NCBI GenBank assembly: GCA_963576475.1
Contig: OY754967.1
Coordinates: 20,686,414-20,750,413, forward strand
Origin: Molanna angustata
Lineage: Eukaryota; Arthropoda; Insecta; Trichoptera; Molannidae
Direction: 5' to 3'
Length of the DNA stretch: 64,000 bases
The notes under the pieces were generated by a model. The model was not told where the DNA came from and ran no database searches. It saw nothing but the letters and a program-made list of their open reading frames with translations. Below, piece by piece: positions 55,019 to 64,000 of the stretch. The translations under genes were made by a program, and so were the position numbers. The first letter of the stretch is position 1, and each line of letters begins with the position of its first letter.

Positions 55019-55730
55019 TTATAGAAGTTACATAAGTATAATTACTTAATAAAGCAAATTATAACAAGCATTATATTCAATTATTTTGACAAAGTTTATA
55101 ATAAATATCAATTTATAAAAAATAAGACAAAAAAATACACTCATTTTATTTGACTTTGCCGGTATGTTATTATATTATTTAATTCCTTACAAATGAGAAA
55201 ATATAAAATTATTTATCAAGTAAGTGTTTTGCTTCTCTGGGCTGAAAAAAGTTGAAATAAATCGAATATTTTTGTGTTGAATATACGCCAACATTGGATT
55301 TTTTTCCTGTCGGGAGTCAATGATATTTATGGACAATTTTTTAACACCAATAGAGACGAAGTTGGAGTATTATAGGAGAACCCGGAACTCCAGAAAAAAA
55401 TGTTGTCAAATTGTTATTCGTCTATGTGTTCGTCTATCAACTCGCCACTTAGGTACCTACTTATAAATTTGCGTATAAAAGATGCAAATAGTAAATGGTC
55501 AATTTTTTGCTATAATAATGTTTGGAGTTGCCGCATTTTCGTGTTGGCACCTAAAACGAGTTTTTAAGGAAAATAATTATTTAAATTATATGTTTTAATG
55601 GAATGTGTGAATTTCATTATTTGAGTTTTTAATTCCTGCCCATGTTATCTGTTACACACTTGCAATAACTAAAATATCCAATATAAAGGTATGCTACTCC
55701 AAAAACTTTTCCAACGAATCATTCCATCTA
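55019..55730. other. Spacer with a SINE scrap
   Basis: Contains AATAGAGACGAAGTTGGAGT at 55349-55395, the 5' start of the 44592 SINE family. Bases 55265-55330 (CCAACATTGGATTTTTTTCC, CTGTCGGGAGTCAA) are an inverted relative of 45048-45090. No gene. Confidence 0.5.
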
Positions 55731-55990
55731 ATAGTGATTCGTTCATTCATTCATACCATCACGGTATTTCCCACAATGTGGGGTAACTAGCGCCAAGTGC
55801 GCGGGTATCCATTACTTTAAAAGAAAAGCACAAGGCACATGCGTATATACCCACACTTCAGTCTCATCTCACCTTAAAAGGCACTACATTCAGAATGGGC
55901 GGTGATCGTCATTTCTGAACTATGTGAGATGTTATTGTTGCCTGTTGTATTTTCTATTACGGGACACCCGCAAACGATAATAGAAAATAA
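55731..55990 (-). mobile_element. (TGAA)-tailed retroelement family, best copy
   Basis: On the minus strand it ends ACCGTGATGGTATGAATGAA + TGAACGA. Inner marks are CCCGCGCACTTGGCGC, GTATATACGCATGTGCC and GATGAGACTGAAGTGTGGG. No ORF, so it is a SINE-like passenger. Confidence 0.7.
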
Positions 55991-56598
55991 TGGAAGCACT
56001 ATTCTAAGCAGGTGCCTCACAGCAAATGCATTAAAGCAAAAGTAATTCGTAGTTATTTAAAATGCCTAATTTATTTTAAAAGATATTTTTTAAGCTAACT
56101 TTGTGTTTAGTGTTTTAACTATGTAAATTTTGAATAAATAATACATACCTATAATAGTGTGAGTAATAATACAAATTAATGTAAACATATTATATGAAAA
56201 ACTATTTTTTTGCAATCGTGTATTGTGATAATACCTCGTGTATATGATAAGTGCATTTTTTTTTATTAAATTCTTATGCTAATTTTGCATCTTGAATTTT
56301 ACTCCTGAAAAGGTTTTATATAAATCATACACACGATGGCATTTAAATTAAACCAAACATTTAGGTGGACAACAATATAATATGAAGGTGGATGTATTGG
56401 GGGTCATTCTAGTCCATAACCCCACAAGACTGTTGATTTAGATTCTGATGCCCTCACCCCATGTCGTGCCGGATGTAGGTACGGGATTTCCTCAAGACGC
56501 ATTACTCACTATTTAACACACCGTTCATTATGTATGTACGGTGTCACCTCACCTGTCCTCACTAATAACAAACACTAAGCGCGATAGCTTTATAATAT
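55991..56598. other. Intergenic, upstream of the 56725 gene
   Basis: No gene seen. Confidence 0.45.
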
Positions 56599-56605
56599 TA
56601 TAAAA
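56599..56605 (+). promoter_or_regulatory. Candidate TATA box TATAAAA
   Basis: 120 bp upstream of the ATG at 56725. No clear initiator was found. Confidence 0.35.
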
Positions 56606-56724
56606 TGAGCCTCGTCCGACCAGGAATGTTAACTCAACCGACCTTCCTTCAAAAGTGTTTTAAAGCCGAACATTATCGGCTACGACTTTAGTGTCAATTG
56701 AAAGGTGTTCGGTCAGACATTACG

Positions 56725-57170
56725 ATGAGAGTGATAGTGTACCTAACAGTCGTAGCGCTTTTTGCAGGAAAAAGTGCACCGGCCCGGTTAGACAAAGATA
56801 GGATTGTTTTCGTCGAAGAAAAATCGAAACATGATGACACAATTATTACACCTCCGGTTCTACCTGTGATAGAGCACCTGGAACGTGACCCGACGACTCT
56901 TTTGAAAGAGGACAATGAAGTGGTACCTTTTAAACAAGGCGAGAGTTCGAAAGATGTGTCTCCGAGATTCGGTGTTAATGCGGGTTTCGGTGTTGTGCCA
57001 ACGAACGACGGAGGTTTCTCCGCTTCCTTTAGCCACGGATTTTCTGGCTCCCAAAGCAACAGCCAATCCGGGAGTCACAGTCTGACAGTGGGACCGTCTC
57101 CTCAAGGATTCCACGTCTCACAGACATCCAGTCAAGCTTCCAGCTTCGGTTCCAATCAAGGCTTTCTCGG
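56725..57170 (+). CDS. Secreted Gly/Ser-rich protein, exon 1
   Basis: ATG opens MRVIVYLTVVALFAGKSAPA, a signal peptide with likely cleavage near SAPA. A charged segment follows (DKDRIVFVEEKSKHDDTIIT, PVIEHLERDPTTLLKEDNEV). Then comes a Gly/Ser/Gln/Phe-rich region with a loose repeat (FGVNAGFGVV, GFSASFSHGFSGSQSNSQSG, SSQASSFGSNQGFLG). The exon ends at CTCGG/GTGAGT in phase 2 after 148 codons, so the gene continues. No cysteine. The upstream frame is open for a few codons more, but the ATG at 56725 gives the clean signal peptide. Composition resembles the five-exon minus-strand gene at 12.8-36.4 kb, though I see no clear homology. A matrix or cuticle role is a guess. Confidence 0.7.
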
Positions 57171-58583
57171 GTGAGTTATCAGTCTTGCTTAAACTATCGT
57201 TAATATTATAACCGTTCGTTATTAAAATTATTGTAATTTCAACCGAAAACTAAATACGGCAGTATATTGTCATATTTATGTTCTAGTAATATAGTATGCT
57301 ATATGTAAAGGAATTTAATGAGTCATCCAGTATTGTAATACTACATATGTAATACAAAATGACGGCATTAATGTTTTAAATATAATATTACATAAATTAT
57401 AATGACGTGATTCTTGTTACTTTCATTTTCTCCAGTTTAATTACACATATGCAGATTATCATTAGTTTGACATATATTTCAATATGAAAATCTAAAAAAA
57501 AACTTACAATAAATTATTTAAAAAATGAAATTAATATTGCATATCTACGCAATTTAATGAGAAATGTTGAATTACTAAATATAAAATGTTTTTTAAAAAA
57601 CATATTATAGTCAATTCAATCTAATTTGTTTACAAATCAAATAATGTTATTTCGCACAAAAGTCATTGCAAATTATTTTTTTATTTACTACGAACAAAGT
57701 TTATGTCAACTTAGTTTATATAAGTACTCGTTTTGTTTGTATACACTCAGAAAACTTCATCAATTTTACTCTTATCGTAATGCATTGAAAGTGAATTTTC
57801 ACACTGGTGTAAATATTACTTCTACAGAATTCATAATCGTAGCAGAACCTACGTAACCTGTTATCATATGCAAATATAACCATTTATATGTTTCCTGCGT
57901 CTTCCAAGTTGAATAACCTCTTATGAATGTCTACTGTATCATCTAATATTTGATCTGAATCCTTAAAGATCCACACCATTGTAATATTGTCAATATTAAT
58001 GTGCCTATAAAATGAGACTGTATATTTTTATCAATAAATTGTTAGATTTATTGTACATCGTTTTATAGTCATATTATAAACGCTGACATTGAAAGGTTAT
58101 TTGCACGCATTTAAAAATGTTACATTAGAAACCTGATTGAACTTTAAATCTTATTTTAGCATAGGTACCTATATCAAATGCCAACATAAGAAATTTACAA
58201 TATTTGTATTAATATTTTTAGTACTAATATTATGCATACTCTTTGTATAACTAGTAACATAATGGATATATACAAATAATATCACATCTAAAGTAAAGAC
58301 ATATCTTTACTTTGGATGTGATAACACACAATTGAGAAACTGAGAATGGTGTTTAGTAAAAATATATAACCATAAATTCTGATGTTTCCATGCAATTTGA
58401 ATTCTTTGTAATTTTTTATCCATATGTATGGCTTTGGGGTTTTTTTAATCTGTCCTTAGAGTTCATCAATATGAACTCTATTTTTTTAATTTCGAGCATG
58501 AATTTTTTCTGCATTCTCATTTATCTTAAAAAAATCTACCTTACAAATCTTCTTCTGGCTCATCCTATAAGATTGATTTGCAG
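57171..58583 (+). other. Probable intron of the 56725 gene
   Basis: AT-rich, begins GTGAGTTATC. No internal exon recognised with confidence. Confidence 0.4.
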
Positions 58584-58662
58584 CAAGCATTTCATCTCAA
58601 CATATATCTATTGTCTGCCAGCCTCTTCATCTCTTGGTAGCAGCTACAGCGCACATGACTGA
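58584..58662 (+). CDS. Candidate last exon of the 56725 gene
   Basis: A TTGATTTGCAG acceptor gives one base to complete the phase-2 codon, then 25 codons to a TGA. The end, ASSSLGSSYSAHD, matches the Ser/Gly style of exon 1, but the first part (KHFISTYIYCLP) does not. The true acceptor could therefore be TCTGCCAG at 58611 with another exon in between. AATAAA follows at 58777. With this exon the protein would have 174 residues. Confidence 0.35.
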
Positions 58663-58776
58663 TCACCTGGACCATATAACTGTTTCTATAGGACAACCTC
58701 TATGATACAAACACTTTTAAACAGAAATATATAATATCATCATAGAAGAAGGAAATACGTGTTGGTTTAACTGTAA

Positions 58777-58782
58777 AATAAA
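58777..58782 (+). terminator. Polyadenylation signal AATAAA
   Basis: 115 bp after the candidate stop. A second AATAAA lies at 58792. Confidence 0.35.
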
Positions 58783-59306
58783 TGCAATTATGAATAAATT
58801 CATGTGAAAAATTATAAAATTATGTTATGTGAAAAGAGATAATACAAATAACTGATTGATTACTTCAGAGAGATTTTATAAAATAGATTATAATATATTA
58901 TTGGATATTGATAGATCTCATGTGTGATGAATTTCACTACAATACTTACTATCACTTTTAGGCAATCAGCCAATACGTTCACTTCTTTTAACAAAAAATG
59001 CAGGTACCTATATAGAAAGGAAAACTAATGAACAAACGAATACACATAAAATACTTATTGTATTGTTTAGATATTGTTTTCTACCTACGCAAAAACTGTC
59101 GAATTGAGTTAATATACCAAAAATATAAAATTACTCTCTAAATATCTAAACTACAAACTAAAACAGATCTTCTTGCAGACCGCTCCACAAAGTCGAGTTA
59201 TTTACGTTTCGTCAAAAAAAAAAAAAAACACAGAATTGTTGTAGGTACCAATTCTTGTAATTCGAGTGTAATTCGGAGTGTAATTCGGATGAGCTTCTCT
59301 TATTTT
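58783..59306. other. AT-rich spacer
   Basis: No gene or repeat recognised. Confidence 0.5.
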
Positions 59307-59865
59307 TACTCCTCACAAGCCCAAAGGGATATAATTGGGAGTTATGAGTTCACAATTTCTAAGCTTATGAGATTATATGCTGAAAGTTTAATCACAATTT
59401 AGGTATCTGTGTGTTTGTGCTGTGTACTATGTACGGCGTGTACTTATTCGTTTTCAAATATTTCAAAGTGACATTTTTATTTTCATTGCTAAAAAGGCAC
59501 ATGGTTGCGCAGGGGAGTGGAGTATCAATCAGTGGTTGGTGGGTGATTGGTGAGCGTGACTTGAATCATACGATTGAAGGGGCCCCTTAATCCCGCATAT
59601 ATACATGTGGCTCGCCTATTCTGGCTGGTACTCTGGTCGCCTGTGCTCGTGGGCTTGGATTCGTGAACCCAGTGAAACCACTTTGCCTTTCTCTTTTTTA
59701 TCTATAAAATGTCATTGGAGATTTATCAAGTCTTCACTATAAAATATTGCTAAAAAATGAAATAAACTAACTCATTTCATGAAAATGCTGAAAATTTTCC
59801 CTACAAAATTTGAATACTTTGTAGTGAAGAGTTGAGGAGTAGCGTTGAAAACAACCGACTCGTTT
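59307..59865 (+). repeat. Dispersed repeat, uninterrupted copy
   Basis: The same repeat as 36805-37230 plus 38425-38535. TACTCCTCA at 59307 and TGAGGAGTA at 59833 are inverted, but similarity to the other copy runs about 25 bp past the right one, so the true border is unsure. It has an extra GC-richer middle (59500-59690) and no ORF. Confidence 0.65.
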
Positions 59866-61982
59866 TTTTTACTGTTTAAAACAACAAGCATTTAGCCCTT
59901 ATAGATTTCAAAGGACATACAATTTTATAAAATAATAATCAATCAATTTACACTACCTATATAATATTTAAAAACATTCCTCCTGTAAGTATAGATATCT
60001 TTAAAAAGAAAGAAGTAGGTAGGTACTTACTACCCACGTACTTTATTTTTTAATTCATGCCAATATAAGATAGATAGAGAACGATTTATGTAAAAATAGT
60101 ACGAAGACCTTGGTTATATGTGCAATATGTATTGTTAAGCCATCAGTCAAGTGTAGGTCGTAACCAAATAATATGTGCTCAGCTTAAGGTCGCATAACCT
60201 ATAGCTATAGATACATACCTAACATATTGAAGGTTGGACTTGATTTAATCAACCTAAGATGGACATTTAGGGCAAGTTACATCACATACCAGGACACATA
60301 GAATAAAAGTTAACAATAAGATTTGCCAGTAGTGAATTCTAATATGTAATACGTTACTTTTTTTCAAAGATTTTCTCTTCTCTCTCAATAAACATACACG
60401 TTTATGTTACTTTACTTCAAGCTCATTTCTCTTTTTCATTTATTCAAGCTCCTTTACAAATAATATGTGTCATTGGATCTTTCAGGCCTTACTCTATGTT
60501 TCAATTTAATTTTTCTTGTTCATTTACTCATGTTTCTCTACAAATAATGTGTGTCTTTGCATATTTCAAGCTTACTCTGTGTTTGAAGCTTATTTTTCGT
60601 GTTCATATATTCGAGTTCCTTGAAGTGTTTTTTATTTCAGGATCCTTTAGGAAGTTGTTTACTCTCATTTGTTTTCATTTAAGTGTCAATTATGTGTTGC
60701 TTTATTTTAATCAATGTTGCTTTAGGCACTTCAAGACATCGTTCACATGATCATGCCATCCTTTTTAATTTTCAATTTATTTATTTTTTTCATTCATTTT
60801 CATTGTTTCTATGTAATTATATTATATCAATATTCACACTTTAATTTTGTGACAGATATCTTTCTTTAAATAATATTGTTCTCTTTAGTCTTCAATACTG
60901 TACTTTGAAATAGGTACTTACGTCTTGAAATAAATTCTCATATATTTCCTAGTGTAAAATGATTCTTTATTTCCCAGCCAAAATACCATGACAATATAAT
61001 ATTATGTATAATATCAATCAAAGTTCATAATTTACGCTCCACGAATATCAACAATAGGAACACGCGTTAATATTTTATATATCTTCACAAATTTATTTGT
61101 ATTTTTTTACATTCATGACTGGTTTTTCCAACGGATCTTCGCATTGTTTCTTATAATTTAACGAAAGTATAATGTTTTTGTAATTTATTGCATCAAAAAC
61201 TCTCATAATTGGTTTGAAAAACAATACATTTGACGCCAGAATAATGTTTAAATTCATAGCACGATAAAAAGTACACTTTAAAACCAATGAATAACTATCA
61301 AAAAATAGATTACAGACTGAACGAGAGGACTGTGACCAACATTAACTTTTCACTACAAAAGTTAGTAGACAATTTTTATCTTTTTCAGACGTTGAAAATC
61401 TCACCATTTATGTTCATGTAGCCTTTCAAGTATTTATAAAAATAAATACTTGAAAATAACATAATCAATTATATCATTGATTTTTTGCTGATACTAAAAA
61501 TATAATTATATCATTGAAATTAATTTTGACACTAATTCAAGTTATAAAAATATTTATATCCTCGTTTCGTATAATCTATATTTATTTTTATTGTTATAAA
61601 AAATATTTTTATCCTCGAATCGTATAGTCATTTGTATTACAAAAAAAAATCTAATTAATCTTTCACATGCTGTACATGTATGTAGGTACATACTTATTTA
61701 CCAAGAACTTCACATTCGATATTTACGAAAAAATCCCAGCAACCGGTTTTCCACATGATGTTTGAGTGTATATAAACAAACATAATTACCAAAGTAATAG
61801 ACCATATAAAACACAATGTGATAGAAGTCTTAAGTATGTCTTTATAGAATATTTTTTTAGTATACCTAACCAGCAAACTTTTTTGCTCATAACTTCTTCC
61901 ATCAAAAGAGATTTTTTAATATATGAAAAATTCCAGTTGATCGAAATGTTTCCCACGTTGTTTTGGCATAGCATTGAAATTT
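59866..61982. other. 2.1 kb without a recognised gene
   Basis: AT-rich. Contains a degenerate tandem repeat at 60411-60620. Other open frames are short and unsupported. Confidence 0.45.
60411..60620. repeat. Degenerate tandem repeat, period about 85 bp
   Basis: Units start near 60411, 60499 and 60582 with TTTCAA/TTTGAAGCT.ATTTTT. The first two share CTACAAATAATGTGTGTC-like cores, and the last unit is partial. Confidence 0.6.
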
Positions 61983-62070
61983 GTTGGAAATTATAGTTGG
62001 AAATTATAGTTGGAATATTATAGTGGGAATATTATAGTTGGAATATTATAGTGGGAATATTATGTGGGAA
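61983..62070. repeat. Minisatellite at the 5' edge of an RTE LINE
   Basis: Five to six units of 13-17 bp, ATTATAGTTGGAA and ATATTATAGTGGGA alternating, ending where the LINE coding sequence begins. Confidence 0.8.
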
Positions 62071-63820
62071 TATAAAACGAAAGCAAGGGGAAGTAAAAGG
62101 TTCAAAGTGTATAAATGATAAAGATGGAAATATGCTGATAGATAACGAACGTGTGAAAGAGAGGTGGTGTGAATATTTCAAAGAATTGTATGAAAGCGCA
62201 CAAGGTGACACAGTAAGACAGAGGACATGGATTATTGATGAGAATGAGAGAGATGAAATAACGGAAGAAGAGGTAAAAGAAGCGGTTAATCACGCGAAAA
62301 CGGGTAAAGCCGCTGGTGTGGACTGTGTGGCAGCCGAATTTATCAAGTATGGCGGTAAAATATCTACGGAGTGGTGTCTATCGCTTTTCAATAAATGTTG
62401 GGAAGCTGGGTACACTCCGTCGGATTGGAGAAACGCAGTTGTAGTTCCTCTTTTCAAAGGGAAGGGATCAAAACTCGACTGCAAAAACTATAGAGCTATC
62501 AGCTTGTTAAGTTCGGTTGGCAAGATGTATGCAAGAATTATTGATAAGAGAATACGCAAGATTACGGAATGCAAGATATGGGATGCGCAAGGTGCCTTTG
62601 TAGGAGGCAGAGGATGTATCGATCAAATTTTCTCTTTACGTATGGCTACAGAAAAGGTTCTGCATAAAAACCAGAAACTTTTCTGTGCGTTCATAGACCT
62701 AGAGAAGGCATATGATAAAGTGGATAGAGAAAAATTGTGGGATATCCTATCGATATATGGAGTGAAGAGCAAACTAATACGTGCCGTTGCGTCTCTGTAT
62801 GAAAATAGTGGAGCCTGTGTCCGTGTCAACGATGCGTTGACAACATGGTTCCCTATTAATAAAGGGGTGAAGCAAGGCTGCGTATTATCTCCATGGCTGT
62901 TCAATCTGTATATTGATCACTGCGTTAGGACATTGAAGAATGAAAATAAAGGTCTGAAACTAAGTACTGTAAACGTACGTGATTTGATGTATGCAGACGA
63001 CAAAGTGGTGATTGCTGAATGTGCGGATGAGTTACAGTATTTAGTAAATAAAGTGTATGAAGGATGCCTGCAAAATGGACTGAGAATGAATGTTAGTAAA
63101 TCTAAGATATTGGTATTTGAAAAGACTGAAAGTATAACTGCATGTATGATAAAAGTAGAGAACGAATGGCTAGAACAAGTTGAGGAATATTTATATTTGG
63201 GGAGTATGTTTGAACGGAATGGAAGACCCGATAAAGATATCGAAAGAAGAGTTATGGCAGGGAATAGAATAAACGGAGCACTTAGACCAGTAATGTCCGA
63301 CCCAAGCATCTCAAAGGAAGCCAAAATTGTAGTACACAATGCAATTGTGGTGCCTACTTTGACGTATGCTAGTGAAACATGGACCTGGCAAAGAACACAT
63401 GAAAGTAGAATAAATGCTGTAGAAATGAGATCACTAAGAAGAGTATGTAATAGAACGATATATGATAGAATAAAAAATGAGGACATAAGGAGAGAATGCA
63501 AGTTAAAGAAGGATATTATATGTAAAATGAAAGTGAATGCTTTAAGGTGGTTTGGACATATAGAAAGAATGAACGATGAACGACTGACTAAAAAAATATA
63601 CATGGGTGCAAGAGATGGAGTGAATAGCAGAGGTCGCCCCAGAAAGGGATGGCATGACCATGTGAATGATATTTTGAAAGAAGGAAACATAAAAAGTTTG
63701 AACAATCGACGAGCATGTATGAGACGATGCATGGATGTAAAGGAAGCCAGAAATGTGTGCAAAAATAGAGAAGTATGGCGCTCAATTCTCTCTGCTTACC
63801 CCGTAAGGGACATGGCGTGA
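62051..63820 (+). CDS. RTE-type LINE reverse transcriptase, 5'-truncated but open
   Basis: 589 open codons. The first five to eight come from the minisatellite and LINE homology begins at KRKQGEV, so the start at 62051 (GTG) is only the edge of the open frame. The endonuclease is missing. The reverse transcriptase motifs are complete: [49 protein letters not shown] (Asp216), [16 protein letters not shown] and MYADD (Asp316/Asp317). The C-terminus [37 protein letters not shown] and [11 protein letters not shown] matches copy 1 closely, but with many substitutions and no stop, so the two derive from different but related source elements. It would be inactive alone. Confidence 0.85.
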   Translation: MGILCGNIKRKQGEVKGSKCINDKDGNMLIDNERVKERWCEYFKELYESAQGDTVRQRTWIIDENERDEITEEEVKEAVNHAKTGKAAGVDCVAAEFIKYGGKISTEWCLSLFNKCWEAGYTPSDWRNAVVVPLFKGKGSKLDCKNYRAISLLSSVGKMYARIIDKRIRKITECKIWDAQGAFVGGRGCIDQIFSLRMATEKVLHKNQKLFCAFIDLEKAYDKVDREKLWDILSIYGVKSKLIRAVASLYENSGACVRVNDALTTWFPINKGVKQGCVLSPWLFNLYIDHCVRTLKNENKGLKLSTVNVRDLMYADDKVVIAECADELQYLVNKVYEGCLQNGLRMNVSKSKILVFEKTESITACMIKVENEWLEQVEEYLYLGSMFERNGRPDKDIERRVMAGNRINGALRPVMSDPSISKEAKIVVHNAIVVPTLTYASETWTWQRTHESRINAVEMRSLRRVCNRTIYDRIKNEDIRRECKLKKDIICKMKVNALRWFGHIERMNDERLTKKIYMGARDGVNSRGRPRKGWHDHVNDILKEGNIKSLNNRRACMRRCMDVKEARNVCKNREVWRSILSAYPVRDMA

Positions 63821-63846
63821 TGGTATGTATGTATGTATGTATGTAT
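63821..63846 (+). repeat. (TATG)n tail of the RTE LINE
   Basis: TGGTATGTATGTATGTATGT follows the stop directly, as in the copies at 6681 and 38408. Confidence 0.9.
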
Positions 63847-63851
63847 TATGT

Positions 63852-64000
63852 ATAGAAGAACCAATAACACAAAACACCTACAGGACTTACGACATGTCAT
63901 CGGCTGGTTTACGTTATCACTTTATACGCTTGCGCAACGTTCATCAATTATGACTTCAAATTGAGTTCCCTTATCAATTCAATTTTGAAATGTATTTTAA
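63852..64000 (+). mobile_element. SINE-like dispersed repeat, copy 3, cut by the window end
   Basis: GACTTACGACATGTCATCGG, CTGGTTTACG.TATCACTTTA and CGCTTGCGCAACGTTCA match 44592 and 27555. It abuts the RTE tail. Confidence 0.75.

Overview
This window looks like AT-rich nuclear DNA from an insect, most likely a moth or butterfly (Lepidoptera). The reasons are introns with GT..AG borders, a recognisable neuroglian (L1-CAM family) coding block, short secreted Cys-poor proteins with a phase-1 signal-peptide exon, abundant TAGGTACCTA-type tracts, RTE-type LINEs, tRNA-derived SINEs and Helitron-like elements. Nothing bacterial or viral was recognised. No intact rRNA, tRNA or CRISPR array is present. 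Species and family names are inferences from motifs; no database search was possible.

Layout. 1-7.1 kb is repeats: a truncated Helitron-like copy, long (TA)n tracts, a 1.17-kb unit present twice that resembles the 3' end of a Penelope-like retroelement, and a 5'-truncated RTE LINE with an intact 907-codon frame. 9.0-11.0 kb holds a two-exon gene for a secreted 340-residue protein. From 12.8 to 36.4 kb on the minus strand I assemble a five-exon gene for a secreted, Cys-free 296-residue Gly/Ser/Ala/Asn-rich protein. Its signal-peptide exon lies about 14.6 kb upstream of exon 2. Inside that first intron, on the opposite strand, sits a neuroglian-like gene (27.5-31.0 kb) that has a signal-peptide exon and five fibronectin-III domains but no Ig domains and no membrane segment in the window. 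The same introns carry a Harbinger-like element with a Myb/SANT remnant, a P-like element with a THAP remnant, a 670-bp foldback, a LINE fragment between inverted repeats, and several RTE and SINE fragments.

36.8-45 kb is mostly repeats, including an RTE fragment with a 12-bp target duplication that was later split by a 317-bp poly-A insertion, and a SINE with seven and a half 40-bp tandem units. 45.2-51.5 kb is an array of six nearly identical 1.02-1.06-kb Helitron-like elements, five direct and one inverted. 51.5-56.5 kb has SINEs, a (TTTA)n tract and a small basic ORF. At 56.7 kb another secreted-protein gene begins on the plus strand. 59.3-64 kb holds a dispersed repeat, a minisatellite and a second RTE LINE with an intact 589-codon frame.

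The genes do not form an operon. The three anonymous ones encode secreted, low-complexity proteins of the kind seen in cuticle, silk or other extracellular matrix, which is a composition-based guess. The most unusual features are the Helitron-like array, whose 5' hairpin is kept by compensatory changes in a diverged copy, and the Ig-less neuroglian-like gene nested in another gene's intron.
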